This document shows, one piece after another, positions 1-6,073 of a stretch of DNA of 14,389 nucleotides (positions within the stretch are counted from its first letter, which is position 1; every line of letters begins with the position of its first letter). The notes beneath the pieces are model-generated. The model had not been told where the DNA came from, did not search any database, and worked only from the letters and a program-made list of their open reading frames with translations. Source of the DNA: Planctomycetota bacterium (GTDB lineage: Bacteria > Planctomycetota > UBA11346); assembly GCA_013816415.1 (NCBI GenBank), contig JACDEN010000023.1, positions 1-14,389 of the forward strand, given 5' to 3'. A program made the position numbers and the translations under genes.

Positions 1-591
1 GTCTTCGACACCGGCACCAAGTCTTTCTCGCGGAGGTCGCTTCGGCGACCCCGCTTCGACCTGGAAATCCTCAAGACAGATTGGCGTTATTGGCCGCACT
101 TTGCACCGCATCACTATCTGAAGATTGGCCCCATGCCCGCGGCGATCTGCTACGTCGGCACCGTCGAAGGCGAGCCCGTCGCACATCTCGGAGTCGGGTG
201 CAAGAACAAGGGCAAGGCGGTCGAGGCACGCGCCTGCCGCCTGGTCGTCATGCCTGAATGGCAGGGCGCCGGTATCGGCATCCGATTCCTGAATTGGATC
301 TGCGAGAACCAACTCCGTGGCGGCGACGGCGCGCGTCTGCCCTATCCGGCGACAACCTGCTTCCACACCAGCCATCCCGGGCTCTGCGCCTTGCTACGCC
401 GACAACCAGCCTGGACTCAGGTCAGCGCGAACCTGCACGGGAATCACAAGGGCCGCTCCGCCGAGTCTATCGCCCGCTGCTCGGGATCGGCGATCAAGAT
501 CCGCTCAGGATTCGGCGGACACTTTCGCGCCGTGCAGGGCTTCCGCTACATCGGTGAGCGCGCGAAGGGCAACGGCGATGTACGACCCTGA
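1..591 (+). CDS. GNAT-type acetyltransferase, 5'-truncated by window edge
   Basis: The frame is open from base 1 to a TGA at 589-591, so the true start lies outside the window; an internal ATG at 133 is probably not the start. At least 196 residues are visible. An FDLEI stretch is followed by W..F..HHYLK, then a GNAT-like core with GEPVAHLGV, RLVVMPEWQGAGIG (the acetyl-CoA pyrophosphate loop, Q-x-x-G-I-G type) and TSHPGLCALLR. The tail is rich in Gly, Ser and Arg and ends FRAVQGFRYIGE. From memory of the family, this pattern occurs at the C-terminus of phage and mobile-element proteins that often carry an ABC-type ATPase domain in front. Whether that domain is present cannot be seen. The substrate is unknown. 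The next gene overlaps it by 14 nt, which suggests co-translation. The family call is fairly secure; the fusion is inference. Confidence 0.75.
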   Translation, partial: VFDTGTKSFSRRSLRRPRFDLEILKTDWRYWPHFAPHHYLKIGPMPAAICYVGTVEGEPVAHLGVGCKNKGKAVEARACRLVVMPEWQGAGIGIRFLNWICENQLRGGDGARLPYPATTCFHTSHPGLCALLRRQPAWTQVSANLHGNHKGRSAESIARCSGSAIKIRSGFGGHFRAVQGFRYIGERAKGNGDVRP

Positions 592-1192
592 GCCGCTGCG
601 AGTGTTCCTAATCGGCTCGCGGGCCTTCGGTTGCGCGGTCCGTGACCTGATCCTACGCCGCGGCGGCTTCGTTCTGGCGGGCGTCTGCGCGCCCCAGGGC
701 GACGCACTGGCTACCAGCACGGTTTTGCCGGAGGTGCACACCGCGTCGCCTGCGGCGGACATGGTCCAGCCGGGGACCGACCTCATCGTCGCAGCCCACA
801 ATCACCGCTTCGTGCCGTCGGCCATGCTCGCGGCCACGCGCTTGGGCGGGCTGAGCTACCACCCCAGTCTACTGCCACTCCATCGCGGTCGGGATGCCCT
901 CCACTGGACGATCCGCGACCACGACCGCATTGCCGGCGGCACCGTGTATTGGCTCGACGACCGTGTCGACGGCGGGCCCATCGCTGCTCAGGATTGGTGT
1001 TTCGTTCGGCCCGACGACACGCCATCGACGCTCTGGCGCCGCGAGCTTTTCCCCATGGGCCTGCGCCTCATCGACCAGACACTCGGCGACCTCCTTTCCG
1101 GCGGTGCCCGGCGCCAGCCACAGGACGAATCGCTCGCCACGTGGGAGCCAAGCATCACGCGACCCGCGCTCGCGGCAGGTGGTGCGGCTTGA
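578..1192 (+). CDS. Formyltransferase-fold protein (Fmt N-terminal domain-like)
   Basis: This 204-aa protein looks like a stand-alone formyl_trans_N domain, the Rossmann-like fold that transfers formyl from 10-formyl-tetrahydrofolate. Residues 8-13 (RVFLIG) begin the first strand. Residues 94-104 give YHPSLLPLHRG, the hallmark loop with the catalytic His (H95). VDGGPIA supplies the conserved Asp (D131). In methionyl-tRNA formyltransferase the residue two before this His is Asn; here it is Ser93. It lacks the C-terminal tRNA-binding domain of Fmt, so methionyl-tRNA is an unlikely substrate. The C-terminal half includes LWRRELFPMG and a PQDE..ATWEPS stretch that I associate with a phage and mobile-element branch of the family. 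A longer frame opens upstream at 317 but lies inside the acetyltransferase; the ATG at 578 fits the domain start and overlaps the previous gene by 14 nt. The substrate is unknown. Confidence 0.8.
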   Translation: MYDPEPLRVFLIGSRAFGCAVRDLILRRGGFVLAGVCAPQGDALATSTVLPEVHTASPAADMVQPGTDLIVAAHNHRFVPSAMLAATRLGGLSYHPSLLPLHRGRDALHWTIRDHDRIAGGTVYWLDDRVDGGPIAAQDWCFVRPDDTPSTLWRRELFPMGLRLIDQTLGDLLSGGARRQPQDESLATWEPSITRPALAAGGAA

Positions 1193-1225
1193 ACACCTCC
1201 GATCCGCTGAGCAAGATGGCACCGT

Positions 1226-1573
1226 ATGCCGATCTACCGCGCTCTCTCGCTCAAGCAGCCCTGGGCGAACCTGATCCGCGATGGGCGCAAGACCATCGAG
1301 ACGCGCACCTGGGCCACGTCCTATCGCGGGGAACTCCTGCTGTGCGCCAGCAAGATGCCGCGCATCGAACCCTTCGGCTGCGCGATGTGCTTGGTCGAAT
1401 TGATCGACTGCCGGCCCATGCGCCGGAAGGACTGGCGGGCTGCCTGCATCAAGCCCTACGAGCCGGCCTTCGGTTGGCACTTGACCAACATCCGCCCGGT
1501 GCCGCCCGTGCCAGTTCGCGGCAGCCTGCAGATATTCTCGGTGGAGCTGCCCGACCTCCTGCCTCTCAAGTAA
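1226..1573 (+). CDS. ASCH-domain protein
   Basis: A 115-aa protein that is essentially one ASCH domain, a beta-barrel related to PUA that is thought to bind RNA or modified nucleotides. Visible hallmarks are the N-terminal ALSLKQPWANLI (residues 6-17), the G.K.IETRTW-type motif as GRKTIETRTW (residues 20-29), and YRGELLLCAS (residues 33-42). The rest follows the usual strand order and ends with VRGSLQIFSVELP. No other domain is present. It starts 33 nt after the formyltransferase stop and has no clear Shine-Dalgarno sequence. Some bacterial ASCH proteins are amidohydrolases on acylated cytidines, which is intriguing beside an acetyl- and a formyl-transferase, but no direct evidence links them here. 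The domain call is firm; the function is unknown. Confidence 0.85.
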   Translation: MPIYRALSLKQPWANLIRDGRKTIETRTWATSYRGELLLCASKMPRIEPFGCAMCLVELIDCRPMRRKDWRAACIKPYEPAFGWHLTNIRPVPPVPVRGSLQIFSVELPDLLPLK

Positions 1574-1579
1574 AGCCAG

Positions 1580-1599
1580 CTGAATCAGCACTGAATCAG
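1580..1599 (+). repeat. Short tandem direct repeat CTGAATCAG
   Basis: CTGAATCAG occurs at 1580-1588 and again at 1591-1599, separated by two bases, just after the ASCH gene stop. It sits in the 153-nt gap (1574-1726) before the RadC-like gene, where I see nothing else beyond the ribosome binding site. It may be a binding site or chance. Confidence 0.3.
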
Positions 1600-1714
1600 G
1601 CCGTTCGATATCAAGCAGAGTCACCGCCTGATGGTGGTTCTCATCGGGCTCACTCACCCGTCTCAGGAACTGCAACATCGCTGGCAGAGCGCGGCCCACA
1701 CAGCCCCGCGCCGC

Positions 1715-1720
1715 TGGAGG
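1715..1720 (+). promoter_or_regulatory. Ribosome binding site choosing the ATG at 1727
   Basis: TGGAGG lies six bases before the ATG at 1727. It supports that start over the in-frame ATG at 1631, whose extra 32 residues look non-coding (rich in His, Arg and Gln, with no match to the RadC N-terminus). Confidence 0.45.
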
Positions 1721-1726
1721 CGAGCG

Positions 1727-2362
1727 ATGGAGACGGATCTGAACCTGGAGCAGTTGAGCGACCGCGACGTCGTCCACGCGCTGCTGGGGACGAAGCCGAA
1801 GGCCGGAGTCTGCGCCGAGTCGAGCGAGGCGTATGCATCGGAGGCCCTGGATGCGCTGACGACCAGCGACCCGCTCGTGCTGCAGCGGGCCCTGGGCCTC
1901 ACGCCGGCGGCGGCCCGTCGCCTAGCTGCGGCGGTGGAATTGCACCGCCGCCTCTTGCGCTCGCGCCGTCCGCGCACAGCACTCAACCAACCAGAGCTGG
2001 TCGCACAGCTCATGCAGTCCTTCGTGGTGCGGGATCACGAGTGTTTGTGGTGCCTGTGCCTCGACCCGCGCTCGCGGTTGATCGGCGAGCCGGTCCAGGT
2101 GTCGCAAGGGGACATCGACGGTTGCGATGCCGGGCCGCGTTCCTTCTTTCGCAATGCCCTGCGCCGGGCGGCCTGCACCGCCATCGCCGTGCACAACCAT
2201 CCGACGAGCGATCCGTCGCCGAGTGCCGCTGATGCCGCCGTCACGCGTCGCCTTGTTGCCGCCGGCCGGGCAGTCGACGTCGCCCTCGTCGATCACGTCG
2301 TCGTCTGCGCTGACGGGCGCTTCGCCAGTCTGCGCCGCAGCCACCCCGAGTGCTTCCTGTGA
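1727..2362 (+). CDS. radC: RadC-family JAMM/MPN protein
   Basis: A 211-aa protein with full RadC architecture. Residues 8-80 form a helix-hairpin-helix-like region (LGLTPAAARRLAAAVELHRR). It is followed by the JAMM/MPN domain at about 90-205. The metal motif HxHPx6SxxD is complete: H156, H158, S166 and D169 within HNHPTSDPSPSAAD. The upstream Glu usually found in the PREVF-type segment appears to be Ser139 (PRSFF), so one expected catalytic residue may be missing. The biochemical role of RadC is unsettled even in Escherichia coli; its paralogues are common on prophages and integrative elements, which fits this context. The family start at 1727 gives a length near the usual 220 aa. The gene ends just before the DUF2924-recombinase series. 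Confidence 0.88.
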   Translation: METDLNLEQLSDRDVVHALLGTKPKAGVCAESSEAYASEALDALTTSDPLVLQRALGLTPAAARRLAAAVELHRRLLRSRRPRTALNQPELVAQLMQSFVVRDHECLWCLCLDPRSRLIGEPVQVSQGDIDGCDAGPRSFFRNALRRAACTAIAVHNHPTSDPSPSAADAAVTRRLVAAGRAVDVALVDHVVVCADGRFASLRRSHPECFL

Positions 2363-2375
2363 CCCCGCCGCCGAT

Positions 2376-2480
2376 CTGGAAACCACCCTGACCGAGGTCG
2401 CGCGTCTGCTCGCCCTCGGCCTGCGCCGCGTACTCGCGCGGCAAGCTGGCCGATCCACCCCAGCATCTGGTGAACCATGA
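2376..2480 (+). CDS. Small ORF upstream of DUF2924 (start unclear)
   Basis: Between radC and the first DUF2924 gene a frame ends with TGA at 2478-2480, overlapping the next ATG (2477) in the same ATGA arrangement as the downstream pairs. The readable part is about 34 residues with an amphipathic helix (TEVARLLALGLRRVLARQ) and a polar tail. I recall similar short proteins with a leucine- and arginine-rich helix before DUF2924 genes in comparable cassettes. No ATG, GTG or TTG is available in frame after the radC stop; the CTG at 2376 is used only as a placeholder, and translation could begin inside radC. Function unknown, and its reality is moderately uncertain. Confidence 0.35.
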   Translation: METTLTEVARLLALGLRRVLARQAGRSTPASGEP

Positions 2481-2902
2481 AAAAACGCTCCCCATCCAAC
2501 AATCTCAACCACCTCAGCGTGAAAGAGCTCCACACCCACTTCCTCGCCGCCTTTGGCAAACCAACCGCCTCACGCAATCGCCCGTGGCTGCTCAAGCGAC
2601 TTCAGACCGCCACCGCTGCGGTCAAGGCGGCGCCAGCACCTGTGGCTTCCACCGAGTCATCTGCCGATCGCCCGTCCACGACCGCTCGTGATTCTGGCCT
2701 GCCGCCCGGCACTGAACTCCGGCGCACCTGGAAGGGCAACGATCTGGTGGTCACCGTCACCGCCTCGGGATTCGACCTGAACGGAACCTCCTACCGGAGC
2801 CTCAGCGCGGTGGCCACGGCGATCACCGGAACCAACTGGAACGGCCACGTCTTCTTCGGACTGAAGAAGCGGGCCCCGAAGCGGCAAGAAGCCAAGTCGT
2901 GA
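2477..2902 (+). CDS. DUF2924 protein, copy 1
   Basis: A 141-aa protein of the DUF2924 family. The N-terminal helix-turn segment carries SVKELHTHFLAAFGKPTASR (residues 14-33), followed by WLLKRLQ. A variable Ala/Ser/Thr-rich linker spans about 46-72. The conserved C-terminal core begins at LPPGTELRRTWKG (residues 75-87) and continues with VTVTASGFD, YRSLSAVATAITGT and WNGHVFFGLKK (residues 121-131). The family is a basic, probably nucleic-acid-associated protein found next to large serine recombinases; its biochemical role is not established. The ATG overlaps the preceding short frame and its TGA overlaps the GTG of the second copy, so expression is likely coupled. It is shorter than copy 2 because of the linker. 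Confidence 0.9.
   Translation: MKKRSPSNNLNHLSVKELHTHFLAAFGKPTASRNRPWLLKRLQTATAAVKAAPAPVASTESSADRPSTTARDSGLPPGTELRRTWKGNDLVVTVTASGFDLNGTSYRSLSAVATAITGTNWNGHVFFGLKKRAPKRQEAKS
2837..2870 (+). repeat. 34-nt repeat, copy 1 (inside DUF2924 gene 1)
   Basis: This 34-nt stretch encodes the WNGHVFFGLKK end of DUF2924 copy 1. It matches 3349-3382 with a single difference (A at 2860 against G at 3372). Flanking parts of the two genes are much less alike, so the near identity is more than the protein motif alone needs. Confidence 0.85.
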
Positions 2903-3399
2903 GACCCGCGACGACCGCCGCAGTCGCCCGGCTTTCCGAGATGACTGTCGCCCAACTCAGAGACCGCTACCACTCCGTGTTCGGCGAGCCCACCGCCTCG
3001 CGCCACAAGACCTGGCTCGTGCGGCGGATCGCCTGGCGCCTCCAGTCCGATGACGAGGGCGGCCTGTCGGAGCGGGCCCTCGCGCGCGCGACCGATTTGG
3101 CCAAGGACGCAGAGATTCGGGTCACGGCCCCACGGCAGGCAGCAACAGACGTCGTTGCCGAACGGCCGCGAACGAAGACCGTTGCCCTGCCGCAGATTCG
3201 TGACGCCGGACTCGCGCCGGGCACGCGGCTACGCCGCGTGTGGCACGGCAAGACCGCCGTGGTCACCGTCCTATCTGCCGGCTTCGACTATGAGGGCGAG
3301 GTCTATCGCAGCCTCAGCGCCGTGGCCAAGACTATCACCGGCACCAAGTGGAACGGCCACGTCTTCTTCGGGCTGAAGAAGCAAGGAGACGCCGCATGA
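2899..3399 (+). CDS. DUF2924 protein, copy 2
   Basis: A 166-aa paralogue of the preceding gene. It has the same order: RLSEMTVAQLRDRYHSVFGE and PTASRHKTWLVRRIAWRLQ (residues 11-49), then a longer linker (about 50-100), then LAPGTRLRRVWHGK, VTVLSAGFDYEG, YRSLSAVAKTITGT and WNGHVFFGLKK to residue 161. The start is taken as GTG at 2899, which shares GTGA with the stop of copy 1; an in-frame ATG at 2941 would remove 14 residues and begin exactly before the conserved TVAQLRD motif, so it remains possible. Its stop overlaps the recombinase ATG (ATGA). Two different DUF2924 proteins in a row suggest a hetero-oligomer or recent duplication. A role as a recombinase accessory factor is inference from position. 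Confidence 0.9.
   Translation: MRPATTAAVARLSEMTVAQLRDRYHSVFGEPTASRHKTWLVRRIAWRLQSDDEGGLSERALARATDLAKDAEIRVTAPRQAATDVVAERPRTKTVALPQIRDAGLAPGTRLRRVWHGKTAVVTVLSAGFDYEGEVYRSLSAVAKTITGTKWNGHVFFGLKKQGDAA
3349..3382 (+). repeat. 34-nt repeat, copy 2 (inside DUF2924 gene 2)
   Basis: This is the partner of 2837-2870, 33 of 34 bases identical, in direct orientation with starts 512 bp apart. It ends a few bases before the AAGGAG that serves as the recombinase ribosome binding site. Confidence 0.85.
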
Positions 3400-4808
3400 A
3401 AGACCCCGCCAAGCCAGCCCACAAAACCGTCGCCGTCTACTGCCGCAAGAGCACCGAGGAGGGTTTGGACCGAGAGTTCAACAGCCTGGATGCCCAGCGG
3501 CAATCGTGTGAGCAGTTCGCCGCGAGCCAACGGCACGAAGGCTGGGTCGTCAGCCCGGAGCGCTACGACGACGGTGGATTCTCAGGAGGCAACACCGAGC
3601 GTCCAGCCCTGCAGCGGCTGATGGCCGACGTGGAAGCGGGGAAAATTCAGGTCATTGCGGTCTACAAGCTGGACCGCATGTCGCGTTCCCTGTGGGATTT
3701 CGTTGGCCTTCTTCAGAAGTTGGAAGCCAAGCAGATCGCGTTCGTATCGGTGACCCAGCACTTCAATACAGCCACCCCGATGGGTCGGCTGATGCTGAAC
3801 ATCCTCATCTGCTTCGCCCAGTTTGAGCGCGAGAACACGATCGAACGTATCCGCGACAAGGTCGCGGCCACCAAACGCATGGGCCGGTGGTGCGGTGGAA
3901 CACCATCGCTCGGCTATGATGTCGCACCTGGCGGGCGAAAGCTGGTCGTGAATAAACCTGAGGCCGAGCGCGTCCGTGCCATCTTCGCCTTGTATCTCGA
4001 ACAGCGCAGCCTTTCAGCGCTCCTCCAGGAACTCACACGGCGGGGCTGGGTCAACAAGGGGTGGACGACCACCGCGGGCCACCGTCGAGGTGGGAAGTCG
4101 TTTCATAAAAGCACGCTCTCCCACATGCTCGGCAACTACCTCTACACCGGACGTATCATCTATAAGAAGGAGGTCATCGTCGCTGAACACGCGGCCATCG
4201 TCGATGTGGCCATCTTCGATCAGGTCCAGAGCCTCCTGGTGAGCCAGAGCCGCAGTGGTGGATCGGAAACCAAGACCAAGCACCATGCGCTGCTCAAAGG
4301 CCTGCTCATCTGCGGACCGTGCAATTGCGGCATGACCTACTGCTGGTCGCGGCGCGGTCCCAAGGTGTACAGCTACTATACCTGTGCCCGGTCACGCGAG
4401 CACGGCGCAGATACGTGCCCGATGCCGAGTCTCCCTGCGCTGGAACTGGAGCGTCTGGTGGTCGACGAGATCGCTGCCATCTGCCGTGATCCCCAACTCG
4501 CCGATGCCGTGGTGGCCGAGGCCTTGCGTCAGCCTGTGACCGACATCCCGGAAATCGCAGGCCAAGTATGCGCACGACAGGCAATGAGTCTGGGAGCTGG
4601 CACGGTTGCACAGGCTCGCGCAGCGCTGAGCCAGTTCGAGCCGGTGTGGTCGGAACTCAGTCCGAGCGAGCGTGCACAATTCCTCAACCTCCTCATCGAG
4701 CGCATCCGCGTCGATGGCCAGGCCGGCACGGTCTCTTTCGTCTTTCGCGCGAACGGTATCGCCGCATTGGCGAGACGTGCGGACGCCGTTGACGCGGGGG
4801 CCGCATGA
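3396..4808 (+). CDS. Large serine recombinase
   Basis: A 470-aa site-specific recombinase. The resolvase catalytic domain covers residues 11-160. It has VAVYCRKST with nucleophile Ser19, the FNSLDAQRQSCEQF motif, DDGGFSGGNTERPAL, and YKLDRMSRS with the active-site arginines, then the long E helix (FERENTIERIRDKVAATK). The Recombinase domain follows (about 168-285), with the SLGYD entry and the LSHMLGNYLYTGRIIYKKE segment. A zinc-ribbon comes next, with CGPCNC (306-311), YYTC (330) and a later Cys341. The C-terminal region after 350 is short, with little of the long coiled coil seen in phiC31-type integrases. The ATG at 3396 overlaps the previous stop and is preceded by AAGGAG; the longer frame from 3348 runs inside the DUF2924 gene. 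It probably integrates or excises the element carrying this region. The attachment sites are not identifiable from one sequence. Confidence 0.95.
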   Translation: MKDPAKPAHKTVAVYCRKSTEEGLDREFNSLDAQRQSCEQFAASQRHEGWVVSPERYDDGGFSGGNTERPALQRLMADVEAGKIQVIAVYKLDRMSRSLWDFVGLLQKLEAKQIAFVSVTQHFNTATPMGRLMLNILICFAQFERENTIERIRDKVAATKRMGRWCGGTPSLGYDVAPGGRKLVVNKPEAERVRAIFALYLEQRSLSALLQELTRRGWVNKGWTTTAGHRRGGKSFHKSTLSHMLGNYLYTGRIIYKKEVIVAEHAAIVDVAIFDQVQSLLVSQSRSGGSETKTKHHALLKGLLICGPCNCGMTYCWSRRGPKVYSYYTCARSREHGADTCPMPSLPALELERLVVDEIAAICRDPQLADAVVAEALRQPVTDIPEIAGQVCARQAMSLGAGTVAQARAALSQFEPVWSELSPSERAQFLNLLIERIRVDGQAGTVSFVFRANGIAALARRADAVDAGAA

Positions 4809-5227
4809 GCGTCGTCGTTGAGCGCACCTTTCATCTGGCCAATCTCGCCGGCCACCGTGGTGGTTATCGCCGTTCCATCTGCCGTGGAGCCGAGCCATCG
4901 CCTCCTTCGCCGCTCACGGTGCCAGGCCGCGTCCCGCGTGTGGCCAAACTCATGGCCCTGGCTATCCGCTGCGACCACCTCATCCGCACCGGCGCTGTTC
5001 CCGACGCGACCGCCCTTGCCCGGTTGGCCCATGTGACTCAACCGCGGATGACGCAGATTTTGAACCTGACCCTGCTGGCTCCCAATATTCAGGAGGCACT
5101 GCTGTTCCTGTCACCATTGGAACACGGAAAGCCGAAATACAGTGAGAAGAAGCTCCGGCACATTTGCGCAGAACCTTCATGGGTCACCCAGCGCCGTTAT
5201 TGGAGCAAATTGGCGAGTGTCGCATGA
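4805..5227 (+). CDS. Helix-turn-helix protein downstream of recombinase
   Basis: A 140-aa protein whose ATG overlaps the recombinase TGA. The first 35 residues are variable. From about residue 40 there is GRVPRVAKLMALAIRCDHLI, then a predicted helix-turn-helix: DATALARLAHVTQPRMTQIL (residues 67-86), followed by NLTLLAPNIQEALLFL. The helix-turn-helix with a QxxxQE..LFL tail resembles the DNA-binding part of ParB/KorB-like proteins. I recall this small protein as a regular partner of recombinases of this type, where it may act as a directionality factor or regulator. That role is inference. It closes the coupled operon that begins at the short frame before 2477; the next 245 nt have no large gene. 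Confidence 0.75.
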   Translation: MSVVVERTFHLANLAGHRGGYRRSICRGAEPSPPSPLTVPGRVPRVAKLMALAIRCDHLIRTGAVPDATALARLAHVTQPRMTQILNLTLLAPNIQEALLFLSPLEHGKPKYSEKKLRHICAEPSWVTQRRYWSKLASVA

Positions 5228-5238
5228 CTTGGGGATCG

Positions 5239-5331
5239 ATGGATTACGAAGGAAATATACCAGCGCCCGGTCCGCGGTCATCGAAGACCCCTAAGGAGGG
5301 CCGAAGCATGATGTCGATATTCAGGGTTTGA
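5239..5331 (+). other. Possible tiny ORFs with a consensus Shine-Dalgarno
   Basis: A 30-codon frame runs from ATG 5239 to TGA 5331. Inside it, TAAGGAGG (5292-5299), an exact anti-Shine-Dalgarno match, sits eight bases before the in-frame ATG at 5308, giving a seven-residue peptide MMSIFRV. This is an unusually good translation start for so short a product. It could be a leader peptide, a gene remnant or chance. The rest of the 5228-5472 gap shows no other large ORF and no convincing promoter or terminator. Confidence 0.2.
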
Positions 5332-5370
5332 TATGCCTTTGCCCGAAGCGAAAGGTCTACGATTTGGGAA

Positions 5371-5400
5371 AAGGAGCATATGGGTTCATTTTGGCCATAA
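5371..5400 (+). other. Second mini-ORF upstream of darT
   Basis: AAGGAG at 5371-5376 is followed after three bases by ATG 5380 and a five-sense-codon frame more (MGSFWP) ending in TAA at 5398-5400, 72 nt before the darT start. It may be a regulatory leader or fortuitous. Confidence 0.15.
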
Positions 5401-5472
5401 CCCCCCTAGACTGCGCCCCATGACGAGGCTTTTGAACGGAATTGCCGGCGAAGTTCGGTTTAACGCCTAGCC

Positions 5473-6063
5473 ATGGATCCGCGTGTCACCGAGTTTCATA
5501 ATATCATGCCGATCGCCAACATTGGCTCGATCCTCAAGCACGGCATCTTGTGCCACGAGCGCGCCGCGAAGCTCGTAGTGAAGGGAACCTCTGTGGCGAT
5601 GGCGGAGGTTCAGGATGCCAGGAACAAGGTGCAGATACCGGGCGGTCTCATGCTTCATCGTTACGCGAACCTCTACTTCCATGCACGAAATCCGATGATG
5701 TACCTTCGGAAGGAACAGGCTGGCGAGCTATGCGTCCTTCAGATTTCAACCGAGATTCTTAAGATCCAGGATGTGGTCCTCGCAGACTTGAACGCGGCGA
5801 GTCCGTGGGTGCGCTTCTACGCGCCGTCACAGTGGTCGGAGCTTTCCTACGACGACATCTTTGCCCGGTATTGGACGCACTCGGATCCGGCGACCGCTAA
5901 GAGGCAGAAGTTGAGAAAATGCGCTGAAGTTCTCGTCCCAAAGGTAGCTCCAGTGACGCATCTGCTAGGCGCCTATGTCGTCGACGACGCATCCGCTGGC
6001 CGATTAGCGAAAGCTGGATTCAAGCTGCCAGTTACCGTAAACTCAGACATCTTTTTTCACTGA
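5473..6063 (+). CDS. darT: DarT-family DNA ADP-ribosyltransferase toxin
   Basis: A 196-aa protein matching the DarT (DUF4433) family, which attaches ADP-ribose from NAD+ to single-stranded DNA bases and blocks replication. The N-terminus has the fold's FHNIMPIANIGSILKHGILC opening (residues 8-27) in place of the common YHIT..NL..IL..G. An Arg near residue 50 (VQDARNKVQIP) and LHRYANLYFHARNPMMYL (residues 61-78) follow the NAD-binding pattern. Glu152 in KLRKCAEVLVP fits the catalytic glutamate of the family. Length is typical (about 200 aa). The start at 5473 has no good Shine-Dalgarno sequence, which may keep toxin synthesis low. darG begins ten bases after its stop, the usual toxin-antitoxin order. 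Whether it is a guanine- or thymine-type enzyme cannot be decided by eye. Confidence 0.92.
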   Translation: MDPRVTEFHNIMPIANIGSILKHGILCHERAAKLVVKGTSVAMAEVQDARNKVQIPGGLMLHRYANLYFHARNPMMYLRKEQAGELCVLQISTEILKIQDVVLADLNAASPWVRFYAPSQWSELSYDDIFARYWTHSDPATAKRQKLRKCAEVLVPKVAPVTHLLGAYVVDDASAGRLAKAGFKLPVTVNSDIFFH

Positions 6064-6073
6064 GCAGAAAACT

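Noticed and set aside
133..591. Acetyltransferase starting at ATG 133
   Set aside because: The same frame is open and homologous-looking (W..F..HHYLK) back to base 1, so the gene is truncated by the window edge rather than starting here.
869..1777. Minus-strand ORF of 302 aa
   Set aside because: Antisense to the formyltransferase and ASCH genes, with composition typical of GC-rich shadow frames.
949..2232. Plus-strand ORF of 427 aa across three genes
   Set aside because: It runs in another frame over the formyltransferase, ASCH and RadC genes, each with strong motifs. Its product is Arg/Pro/Ala rich without any recognisable segment.
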